DNA of 12,434 bases from an uncultured Peptococcaceae bacterium. Lineage in GTDB: Bacteria; Bacillota; Peptococcia; Peptococcales; Peptococcaceae. Position numbers and translations under genes: made by a program. The stretch lies in NCBI GenBank assembly GCA_945949655.1, contig CAMFFG010000008.1, positions 1-12,434 on the forward strand, read 5' to 3'. Positions 5,792 to 11,605 of the stretch are shown here, one piece after another (within the stretch, counting starts at the first letter, position 1; every line of letters begins with the position of its first letter). The notes under the pieces were generated by a model, which saw only the letters and a program-made list of their open reading frames with translations, ran no database searches and was not told the DNA's origin.

Positions 5792-7842
5792 AAGATACGG
5801 TTTATATTGGTTTGATTGGGAACCCCAGTTGTGGGAAAACAACATTGTGCAATGCCTATACAGGTGGGAACAGAAAAGAGGCCGATTGGCTGGATAAAAC
5901 AGTAGAAAAAACAGAAAGTATCGTTTCCTATCATGGACATACCTTTAAACTGGTAGATCTGCCTGGCGTATATAGTCTGACAGCCTATACGGCTGAGGAA
6001 CTGATTTCTCGGAATTATATTCTCAGTGATGAACTGGATGTTATCGTCAACGTGGTAGATGCCTCGGCTCTGGAACGGAATCTGTATTTGACATTACAGC
6101 TGATCGAATTGGGCAAGCCGGTGGTAGTGGCGTTGAACATGATGGATATGGTGGAGGAACGGGGCATGGAGATCGACCTGCACCGTTTGCCAGAAATGCT
6201 GGGGGTGCCGGTAGTGCCCGTGTCAGCACGGAAAAGACGAGGACTGGATGTTCTACTGCATGCGGTGGCCCATCATATTGATCAATTGGAGCCAGTGGTA
6301 CTGGTTCATGATCATGAGGAACAGGAAGAGAATAGTCAGCACATGCATGACCACCATGCCGAGTATGCCATGGTGTACAGTGATGCAATTGAAGATAAAA
6401 TTGACGTTGTTACAGATATACTGAGACAGTGTTATCCGGAGATGAAAAATTATCGTTGGCATGCACTGAAACTGCTGGAGCAGGATCTGGATATTACAGC
6501 CCGTTATCCGGTAGATTTGTCGCAGGTGCTAGACTGCAGCTATGAGAAAGATATCATCAATGAAAAATATGATTTTATTGAAGAGATCATAGGGGAAGTA
6601 TTGATGAACAAGGAAGAAAAGGCGGAGCGTACCGATAAGGTGGATGCGGTCTTAACCCACCCGATATGGGGGCTTCCTATTTTTCTCGGTATGATGGCTT
6701 TAATTTTTGTTGTGACATTTACAGTAGGCGACTGGCTGAAAGTTGTATTTATGGAACCGGTGATCGAGGGCTGTTCTGCAGGGATTTTACGTTGTCTGTT
6801 ATATCTGCATGTAAATGAAATTATGATTTCTCTAGTTGTCGATGGGATCGTAGCTGGTGTTGGAACTGTTCTTTCCTTCTTACCCAATATCTGTATCCTG
6901 TTTTTAGCACTGGCTCTTTTGGAGGACAGTGGCTACATGGCCCGGGTGGCTTATGTGATGGATGATATCATGGGCAAGCTGGGCCTACCGGGCCGTGCTT
7001 TTATCCCTATGCTGCTGGGTTTTGGCTGTACGGTGCCAGCCGTTATGGCAGCGCGATCGCTGGAGCATGTGCGGGATCGGCGCAAGACTATTCTGATTAC
7101 ACCCTTTATGTCCTGCAGTGCCCGTCTGCCCATCTATGTGATATTTTCACAGATGTTTTTTGCAAAATATGCAGCAGTTGTGGCTTTTTCCATGTATGTT
7201 CTGGGGATTGCGGTTGCGCTGTTGACAGCATTCGTGTTGAAATTTTTTGATGGCAAAGAGCAGAAACAGCGGGCATTATTAATTGAACTGCCCGAATATA
7301 AAACGCCCAATCTGCACAGTATTCTGATTTATGTATGGGAAAAGATGAAAGAATATTTTACCAGGGTGCCGATCATTTTTGTAGCATCGTTAATTATGTG
7401 GGTGCTGTTAAACTGCGGCCCCGGCGGACTGGCCGCCGACATGACGCAGAGCTTTGGCGCCATGGCCGGCAAAGTGCTGACCCCAGTGTTTGTGCCCATT
7501 GGCCTTGGCTATTGGCAGATCGTAGTAGCTTTGATCTCCGGCATTGCTGGCAAAGAAGTGGTGGTATCCAGCTGCGGGATCCTCTTTGGCATTAACAACA
7601 TCAATTCGCAGGCAGGCATGGAGCAGATGCTGGCCACACTGTCCACCGTTGGTTTTGGAGCGGTAAACGCCTATGCGCTGATGACGTTCTGCCTGCTGTA
7701 TACGCCCTGTGCTGCTACATTGGCGACCATTCGGAGAGCCTTTGGCAGCTGGAAATGGACAGGCCAGGCAGTCCTGTTTCAGCTGGCAGTAGCATGGCTT
7801 GTGTCCTTTGTGGTATATCACATTGGGCTGCTGTTTGTGTGA
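5788..7842 (+). CDS. feoB: FeoB paralogue with altered P-loop and switch I, copy 2
   Basis: This is a full-length, 684-residue FeoB with the same domain order as copy 1, including the histidine-rich stretch (HDHEE 174-178, HMHDHH 185-190) and the cysteine motifs GFGCTVPAVM (411-420), MSCSARLP (441-448) and LLYTPC (636-641). The G domain is altered. The P-loop reads GNPSCGKTT, so Asn14, the counterpart of a residue important for GTP hydrolysis in studied FeoB G domains, is Ser. Switch I reads DWLDKTVE instead of NWPGVTVE, keeping the Mg-binding Thr38 but losing Pro-Gly-Val. Phe21 is Cys. In the membrane part, TRAGT becomes TRVP, one residue shorter; an extra residue near 494 restores the length. 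DLPG, NMMD and VSAR are intact. It is probably still expressed, given the open frame and good promoter, but with changed GTPase behaviour. Confidence 0.95.
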   Translation: MKDTVYIGLIGNPSCGKTTLCNAYTGGNRKEADWLDKTVEKTESIVSYHGHTFKLVDLPGVYSLTAYTAEELISRNYILSDELDVIVNVVDASALERNLYLTLQLIELGKPVVVALNMMDMVEERGMEIDLHRLPEMLGVPVVPVSARKRRGLDVLLHAVAHHIDQLEPVVLVHDHEEQEENSQHMHDHHAEYAMVYSDAIEDKIDVVTDILRQCYPEMKNYRWHALKLLEQDLDITARYPVDLSQVLDCSYEKDIINEKYDFIEEIIGEVLMNKEEKAERTDKVDAVLTHPIWGLPIFLGMMALIFVVTFTVGDWLKVVFMEPVIEGCSAGILRCLLYLHVNEIMISLVVDGIVAGVGTVLSFLPNICILFLALALLEDSGYMARVAYVMDDIMGKLGLPGRAFIPMLLGFGCTVPAVMAARSLEHVRDRRKTILITPFMSCSARLPIYVIFSQMFFAKYAAVVAFSMYVLGIAVALLTAFVLKFFDGKEQKQRALLIELPEYKTPNLHSILIYVWEKMKEYFTRVPIIFVASLIMWVLLNCGPGGLAADMTQSFGAMAGKVLTPVFVPIGLGYWQIVVALISGIAGKEVVVSSCGILFGINNINSQAGMEQMLATLSTVGFGAVNAYALMTFCLLYTPCAATLATIRRAFGSWKWTGQAVLFQLAVAWLVSFVVYHIGLLFV

Positions 7843-7844
7843 AC

Positions 7845-7905
7845 AGAGGTGCAGACTTAGTCTGTCGTGACTGTGCTGGGTGTTTTAAAAATAAAAACAA
7901 AATAG
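7845..7905 (+). pseudogene. Possible remnant of a second FeoB-associated cysteine-rich gene
   Basis: Just after feoB2 the ribosome site AGAGGTG (7845-7851) matches the one before the intact small gene of cassette 1 (5199-5205). No matching start follows. Instead, within 10 bases, a frame reading VCRDCAGCFKNKNK (from 7860) resembles the cysteine tail of the intact protein (FCSCGCSGCSSK). At base level TCTGT...CTGT..TGG.TGTT lines up in both. The membrane-helix part appears deleted. The match is short, so chance is possible. Confidence 0.35.
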
Positions 7906-7917
7906 TTTCGTTCCAAG

Positions 7918-7955
7918 AAAGTGGATTGCAGATTCTGCAGTTCACTTTTTATTTA
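7918..7955 (+). terminator. Rho-independent terminator after feoB2
   Basis: AAAGTGGATTGCAG (7918-7931) pairs with CTGCAGTTCACTTT (7935-7948) over 14 bp with two G-U pairs and a 3-base loop, followed by T-rich TTTATTTATT. This is a convincing intrinsic terminator. It marks the end of the Feo block and separates it from the permease operon. Confidence 0.8.
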
Positions 7956-7986
7956 TTCTGCTTATACTTTTTCGGTATAATAGTTC

Positions 7987-8001
7987 ATATCAGTCTGATA
8001 T
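7987..8001. promoter_or_regulatory. 15-bp palindrome, candidate LysR-regulator binding site
   Basis: ATATCAG-T-CTGATAT is a perfect inverted repeat containing T-N11-A (T7988, A8000), the loose consensus of LysR-type regulators. It lies directly upstream of the -35 of the candidate promoter at 8002-8030, centred near -43 of its predicted start, a usual position for LysR-type activation. The lysR gene closes the same locus. Binding is inference. Confidence 0.45.
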
Positions 8002-8030
8002 TATACAAAAGAAAATATTATGGATATAAT
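8002..8030 (+). promoter_or_regulatory. Candidate promoter of the permease-hydrolase operon
   Basis: TATACA (8002-8007) and TATAAT (8025-8030) are 17 bases apart. The -10 is perfect, the -35 matches 4 of 6, as is common for activator-dependent promoters. An alternative -10, TATAAT at 7976-7981, has a poorer -35 inside the terminator tail and would place the palindrome at the start site. Confidence 0.5.
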
Positions 8031-8154
8031 AAAGACAATCTGAATGACTTCCATTCGCGCGAAGAAGCCTTTCGTAAAGAGTTATTTTTCAAATAATCTA
8101 TAGCGGTTTTATGTGAAAACTGACGAAAATGTTATTTTGAAAGGAATGAAATCT

Positions 8155-9534
8155 ATGACGAATGCAACAAAAATAAAGTGGATCGCCGCAATTTTAATGC
8201 CAATCTGCATTTATTTGATTCCAGTAAATGATATATTTACATTTGAAATACGAGCTTTCCTGGTAGCGACTGTGTTTGTGCTTTCCCTGGCGGCATTTGA
8301 ACTGTTGCCTAACTTGTTAGTCGGGTTACTGTTACCCGTTATGTATGTGATTTTAGGGGCAGTTCCGGTTTCTGGCGCTTTGGGCATCTGGTCCGGCAGT
8401 TTTATGATTTTTATGGTTATTGGTGGTATGATTTTTGCAAATGCTTTAGATGAAAGCGGATTGCTGCGTCGAATTGTACTGTGGGTCGGTACAAAATGCA
8501 AGGGAAGTTTTTTGAAATTACTGATGGCGCTGATGGTAGCAGGTTTGCTTGTAATGGCAATCTCTTTTGCAGGGGCCTGGATGATCACCCTGGTGTTATG
8601 TTACGGCGTAGTAAAAGCCTTACATCTGGAAAATACAAAAGAAGGCATTCTGATTATGATCGTCAGCCAGATTGTATCTACCGCATCGCTGAACTTTATT
8701 TATAATCCTACTGCCATTGCGCTATGGGGTGGCGGTGCACAAATGGCTGATCCTACCTTTGAAATGAAATGGTGGATGCAATATGTATATGATGCACCGT
8801 TAATCGTGATACAGTTTATTATCGTGTTTATTTTCTATAAACTGTATAAACCGGAAAAACAGCTGAAAGGCGGCCAGGAATATTTTGAAACGGAATATGC
8901 AAAGTTAGGGTCTGTGACTATCAAGGAAAAGAAAGCAGTTGTATTAACAATTGTGCTGTTCCTGTATATTTTCACACAGCCGATTCATAAATTGGACATG
9001 AATTATGCGTTTATTTTAATTCCGATGCTGTTCTTTTTGCCAGGGATTGATGTGGCAACAAAGCAAAAATCGCTGGACACAGTAAATTTAGGCTTTATCG
9101 TATTTATCGCTTCCTGTATGGGAATCGGTACAGTTGGGGCAGCGGTAGGTATTGGTCCGGCTATCAGTACTTATGTAGCGCCTATGCTGTCCGGCTGTCC
9201 GAAACCGGTATTCCTGTTCCTGTGTATTGTTTTTGGTATCATTATGAATATTCTGATGACACCATCTGCCATGCAGGGCATGTTTCCCGGTCCATTGGCG
9301 GCGCTGGGGCAAGGTATTGGCATCGCGAGCCCGTTGATTCCGTTCATGGCTATGTTTTTTGCCAATGACATGGTGTTCTTCCCGTACGAAAATGCTTATC
9401 TGCTGGTAATGTTCGGTTTCGGTGTGATGAGTATGAAAGAATTTATGAAGTACAATGTCATTAAAATGGGTATCACGCTGGTGCTGTTCTGGGTGCTGGT
9501 ATTGCCATGGTGGTATCTGCTGGGCTTGATTTAA
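8155..9534 (+). CDS. SLC13/DASS-like permease (predicted anion transporter)
   Basis: This 459-residue integral membrane protein has roughly 11-12 hydrophobic segments and the two-repeat pattern of the divalent-anion:Na+ symporter (SLC13/ArsB-like) superfamily, whose members import dicarboxylates, citrate or sulfate. Repeat 1 covers about residues 10-230 and repeat 2 about 260-459, joined by a charged cytosolic loop (about 231-260). The substrate hairpins of classic members carry Ser-Asn-Thr. Here the matching places appear to be ISFAGAWM (136-143) and MTPSAMQG (368-375), so ligand and sodium coordination may differ. The start is the ATG at 8155, 8 bases after AAGGAA; upstream in-frame GTG 8113 and ATG 8146 lack a proper ribosome site. 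The amidohydrolase-fold gene follows by 51 bases with no terminator, so transport and metabolism of one compound is likely. Substrate unknown. Confidence 0.82.
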   Translation: MTNATKIKWIAAILMPICIYLIPVNDIFTFEIRAFLVATVFVLSLAAFELLPNLLVGLLLPVMYVILGAVPVSGALGIWSGSFMIFMVIGGMIFANALDESGLLRRIVLWVGTKCKGSFLKLLMALMVAGLLVMAISFAGAWMITLVLCYGVVKALHLENTKEGILIMIVSQIVSTASLNFIYNPTAIALWGGGAQMADPTFEMKWWMQYVYDAPLIVIQFIIVFIFYKLYKPEKQLKGGQEYFETEYAKLGSVTIKEKKAVVLTIVLFLYIFTQPIHKLDMNYAFILIPMLFFLPGIDVATKQKSLDTVNLGFIVFIASCMGIGTVGAAVGIGPAISTYVAPMLSGCPKPVFLFLCIVFGIIMNILMTPSAMQGMFPGPLAALGQGIGIASPLIPFMAMFFANDMVFFPYENAYLLVMFGFGVMSMKEFMKYNVIKMGITLVLFWVLVLPWWYLLGLI

Positions 9535-9585
9535 TCAAATAATCAGACCATGTTTTACAGAAAGTTACAAAAGGAGTTGCGAAAC

Positions 9586-10431
9586 ATGAAAATAATTGAT
9601 ATGCGTCTGCGTCCGCCCTTTCAGCCTTATCTGGACAAAGACGGTATGTACGATATGAATAGTGATGTTTTGTTTGGACCGAATCATTTTCCTATGCGCT
9701 TTGGCATGAAAACAGCCCAGTCTGTGAAAGAGGCTTCTATGGACAGACTGTTTGAGGAAATGGACCGGGCCGGTGAAATCACCGGTGTAGTATCGATCCG
9801 CAAAAGCCCCCGTGGTTATGAAAATGACGCGCTGGTGGATCTGCTGGCCCAGTACCCGGAACGATTCATCGGTTCCTGCGGAATTGCGCCGGATGGCAGC
9901 GCGGAAACCATTGCTGTACTGCAGAACTATGTATTAGATGGTCCTTGCATCACAGCTTTTATGGAACCGGGCTTTCATGGAGTGATGATTGATGATGAAA
10001 AAATCTTTCCTACCTATGAATTCTGTGAAAAAAATCAGATTCCGCTGATGATATCCTTTGGCGGTTTTCACGGACCTACCGCTGAGTATTGCAATGCAGT
10101 ACATGCCGATCATGTGGCCAGTACGTTTCCAAAGCTGAAAATGGTATTGTGTCATGGCGGATGGCCGTGGGTAGAAGCGGCTGTACATCTGGCTTTTAAG
10201 GCACCTAATGTTTATTTGTCGCCCGATATCTATGCACTACATGCGCCAGGAGGCAAAGACTACATTGAGGCAGCCAATTACATGATTCCTAATAAATTTC
10301 TGTATGGTTCTGCATATCCTTGTGTAGACGTGGAAGGTTCGGTTGCATATTATCTGGATCATCTTCGGCCAGAAGTTGTGGAAGATGTTATGTATCGTAA
10401 TGCTGCCAGATTTTTGGGATTGGAAAAATAA
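9586..10431 (+). CDS. Amidohydrolase_2-fold protein lacking canonical metal ligands
   Basis: This 281-residue protein matches the TIM-barrel amidohydrolase-2 family, which includes decarboxylases and lactonases acting on small carboxylates and aromatics. Strand 1 reads IDMRLRPP (4-11) where metal-dependent members have Asp-x-His-x-His. The strand-5 His position is Ser157 (PLMISFGG), and the C-terminal GSDYP motif is GSAYP (241-245), so the catalytic Asp is Ala. His190 in VLCHGGWPW (187-195) is kept. Other family traits are present: FIGSCGIAPD, GFHGVMIDD and the end RNAARFLGL. The ATG at 9586 has AAGGAG 9 bases upstream; an in-frame ATG at 9550 has no ribosome site. It is the second gene of the permease operon. 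It may be a metal-independent enzyme, a ligand-binding protein, or use a different catalytic set (Arg7, Arg9, His162). No reaction can be named. Confidence 0.85.
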   Translation: MKIIDMRLRPPFQPYLDKDGMYDMNSDVLFGPNHFPMRFGMKTAQSVKEASMDRLFEEMDRAGEITGVVSIRKSPRGYENDALVDLLAQYPERFIGSCGIAPDGSAETIAVLQNYVLDGPCITAFMEPGFHGVMIDDEKIFPTYEFCEKNQIPLMISFGGFHGPTAEYCNAVHADHVASTFPKLKMVLCHGGWPWVEAAVHLAFKAPNVYLSPDIYALHAPGGKDYIEAANYMIPNKFLYGSAYPCVDVEGSVAYYLDHLRPEVVEDVMYRNAARFLGLEK

Positions 10432-10444
10432 AAATTTGTGAAAT

Positions 10445-10480
10445 AATCCTGCTGTTTTCTCTGGGAGACAGCAGGATTTT
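10445..10480. terminator. Bidirectional terminator between the hydrolase and lysR genes
   Basis: AATCCTGCTGT (10445-10455) pairs with ACAGCAGGATT (10468-10478), with a small inner CTC/GAG stem, and TTTT follows. On the other strand the hairpin is followed by T-rich sequence too. It lies between two convergent genes, 13 bases after one and 4 bases from the other. Confidence 0.8.
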
Positions 10481-10484
10481 AAGC

Positions 10485-11432
10485 TTATAGTTTTTCAGCC
10501 AGAGCCATATAATGATCATGGAGCAGATTGGCCACAATGCTCTCTTCAACAGACGGTTCTGCCATCATCAGAATGAAATATGTCATAGGTAAGTGGAAAT
10601 CGGTAACATGTAACGGCAATACACTGTTATTTTTCCTGTATGGTTCCTGGGAGGAAATGATGTTACCTGTTAAACTTAAAGCCTTGTTGGCCACAGTCAG
10701 ATCCATAATGGTGTAACGATTGCTGAGATAAATGACCTTGCGAAACAGACTGTCATAGTTGATGAGACCAGCTGCGATAAATTGTGGCAATGTAGCTGTT
10801 TCGATTGTTTGAGAATAACTGGCTAATGTGCAGTTTTTCAGATCGGCAGTAGTGAGCTTCTGGTTCACGAGAGGACTGTCACAGCTGGCGAAAAACTGGT
10901 AGCAGTCATCAAACAACGGAATTACCTGCAGACGATTTGTTCTGGCAAATTCATAAATTTCATTTTTTGTCTGATCGTTATAGTGGCTGATGCAAATGGT
11001 TTTCGGGTATGTGGTAACTTCATTTAAGACATCCTGCAATTGCCGTTCAAATAATGTCAGCTGAATGCGAGGATAGTTATGGGCAATCTCGCAAAACACG
11101 TCGTTTATGGTATTGTTGCAGATCATCGGCAGAGCGGCAATACGGATCTGGCTGATTGTTTCTGTTGCTGCATAGGCAATATCCTGCCATTTGCGGGTAC
11201 AGTCAGAATATAGCTGTAAAAGAGAGATACAATCCTTATACACAATCATGCCTTCTTTGGTTGGTGTGATACCATGTTTGGAGCGCTTCAGTAGCGGGAA
11301 GCCCAGCTCTTTCTCTAATGCGGCAATGGCACGACTCAAAGCAGGCTGCGCTACAAATAATGTTTTGGAAGCCTGATTGATAGAGCGGGCGTTGACAATT
11401 TCCACAAAATATCGCATATCCTCTAAACGCAT
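10485..11432 (-). CDS. LysR-type transcriptional regulator
   Basis: This 315-residue protein is a typical LysR-type regulator. Residues about 1-60 hold the winged helix-turn-helix, with MRLEDMRYFVEIVNARSINQ, then ASKTLFVAQPALSRAIAALE as the recognition helix region and LKRSKHGITPTKEG as the wing. A linker helix follows, then the periplasmic-binding-like effector domain (about 90-305). The chosen start is the ATG at 11432, after GGGGGTG about 6 bases upstream; the frame is open for about 50 more codons, but those would cover the promoter. It points toward the permease-hydrolase operon, convergent with it rather than divergent as is usual for this family. The likely job is control of that operon in response to its substrate, perhaps through the palindrome at 7987-8001. 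The effector is unknown. Confidence 0.93.
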   Translation of the reverse strand: MRLEDMRYFVEIVNARSINQASKTLFVAQPALSRAIAALEKELGFPLLKRSKHGITPTKEGMIVYKDCISLLQLYSDCTRKWQDIAYAATETISQIRIAALPMICNNTINDVFCEIAHNYPRIQLTLFERQLQDVLNEVTTYPKTICISHYNDQTKNEIYEFARTNRLQVIPLFDDCYQFFASCDSPLVNQKLTTADLKNCTLASYSQTIETATLPQFIAAGLINYDSLFRKVIYLSNRYTIMDLTVANKALSLTGNIISSQEPYRKNNSVLPLHVTDFHLPMTYFILMMAEPSVEESIVANLLHDHYMALAEKL

Positions 11433-11463
11433 AAATTTGCACCCCCACGGAACAGATACTATT

Positions 11464-11492
11464 ATTATAGCAGGACAATACTGCCTGGTCAC
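11464..11492 (-). promoter_or_regulatory. Promoter of the lysR gene
   Basis: On the minus strand GTGACC (11492-11487) and TATAAT (11469-11464) are 17 bases apart, with a TGC extension before the perfect -10. Transcription would start near 11457, about 25 bases before the start codon. An inverted repeat, CAGG-N9-CCTG (11471-11487), fills the spacer and could serve self-regulation, as is common for LysR genes; that part is weak. Confidence 0.65.
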
Positions 11493-11549
11493 GCATAAAT
11501 TTTGTACGGACAAACAATAAAGCAGGAGCGAAAGCCCAACAAGACGCAC

Positions 11550-11591
11550 AACGAAAAACCGTGTATCCTTTTTGGAAGAATACACGGTTTT
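11550..11591 (-). terminator. Terminator of the NAGPA-domain gene
   Basis: AAAACCGTGTAT (11555-11566) pairs with ATACACGGTTTT (11580-11591) over 12 bp. Read on the minus strand it is followed by a T-rich end (TTTTTCGTTG). It lies 14 bases past the stop codon of the leftward gene and upstream of the lysR promoter, so the two genes are transcribed separately. Confidence 0.8.
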
Positions 11592-11605
11592 GCTGTGGTG
11601 CGGTA

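Larger units (their letters stand above)
2893..7842 (+). repeat. Tandem duplication of the feoA-feoB cassette
   Basis: Copy 1 (2893-5183) and copy 2 (5558-7842) encode the same gene order, the same ATGA overlap and FeoB proteins of identical length (684). By hand count the FeoB proteins agree at about 80% over residues 1-290: about 53% over residues 21-50 and about 87% over 91-280. Copy 2 uses visibly more AT-rich codons in its first third. The duplication is old enough to have diverged yet both frames are open. Confidence 0.9.
7843..8154. other. 312-base intergenic region between feoB2 and the permease gene
   Basis: It holds, in order, the likely cysteine-rich gene remnant, the feoB2 terminator, an isolated TATAAT (7976-7981) with a poor -35, a perfect 15-bp palindrome (7987-8001), a better promoter (8002-8030) and a leader of about 118 bases. 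The leader contains the self-complementary TTCGCGCGAA (8054-8063) and a weak AT hairpin (8082-8096). I see no further gene; an open frame across much of the region (to 8096) has no start or ribosome site of its own. Confidence 0.6.

Noticed and set aside
7408..7821. 137-codon minus-strand frame over the 3' end of feoB2
   Set aside because: Shadow of FeoB2 with no ribosome site or recognisable domain.
8054..8063. TTCGCGCGAA self-complementary sequence in the permease leader as a riboswitch or regulator site
   Set aside because: Only 10 bp, with no surrounding conserved RNA structure that I can recognise.
7755..8096. 113-codon plus-strand frame from the end of feoB2 into the intergenic region
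   Set aside because: It begins out of frame within feoB2 and crosses a terminator and promoter. Only the short cysteine-rich stretch in it is worth noting, as a possible gene relic.
8113..8154. Upstream in-frame GTG (8113) and ATG (8146) as permease starts
   Set aside because: Neither has a ribosome site at a workable distance; ATG 8155 has AAGGAA 8 bases upstream and gives a normal N-terminus.
11433..11585. N-terminal extension of the LysR protein by about 50 residues
   Set aside because: The extension lacks similarity to the family and would cover the lysR promoter and run into the neighbouring terminator. The helix-turn-helix begins right at the ATG at 11432.
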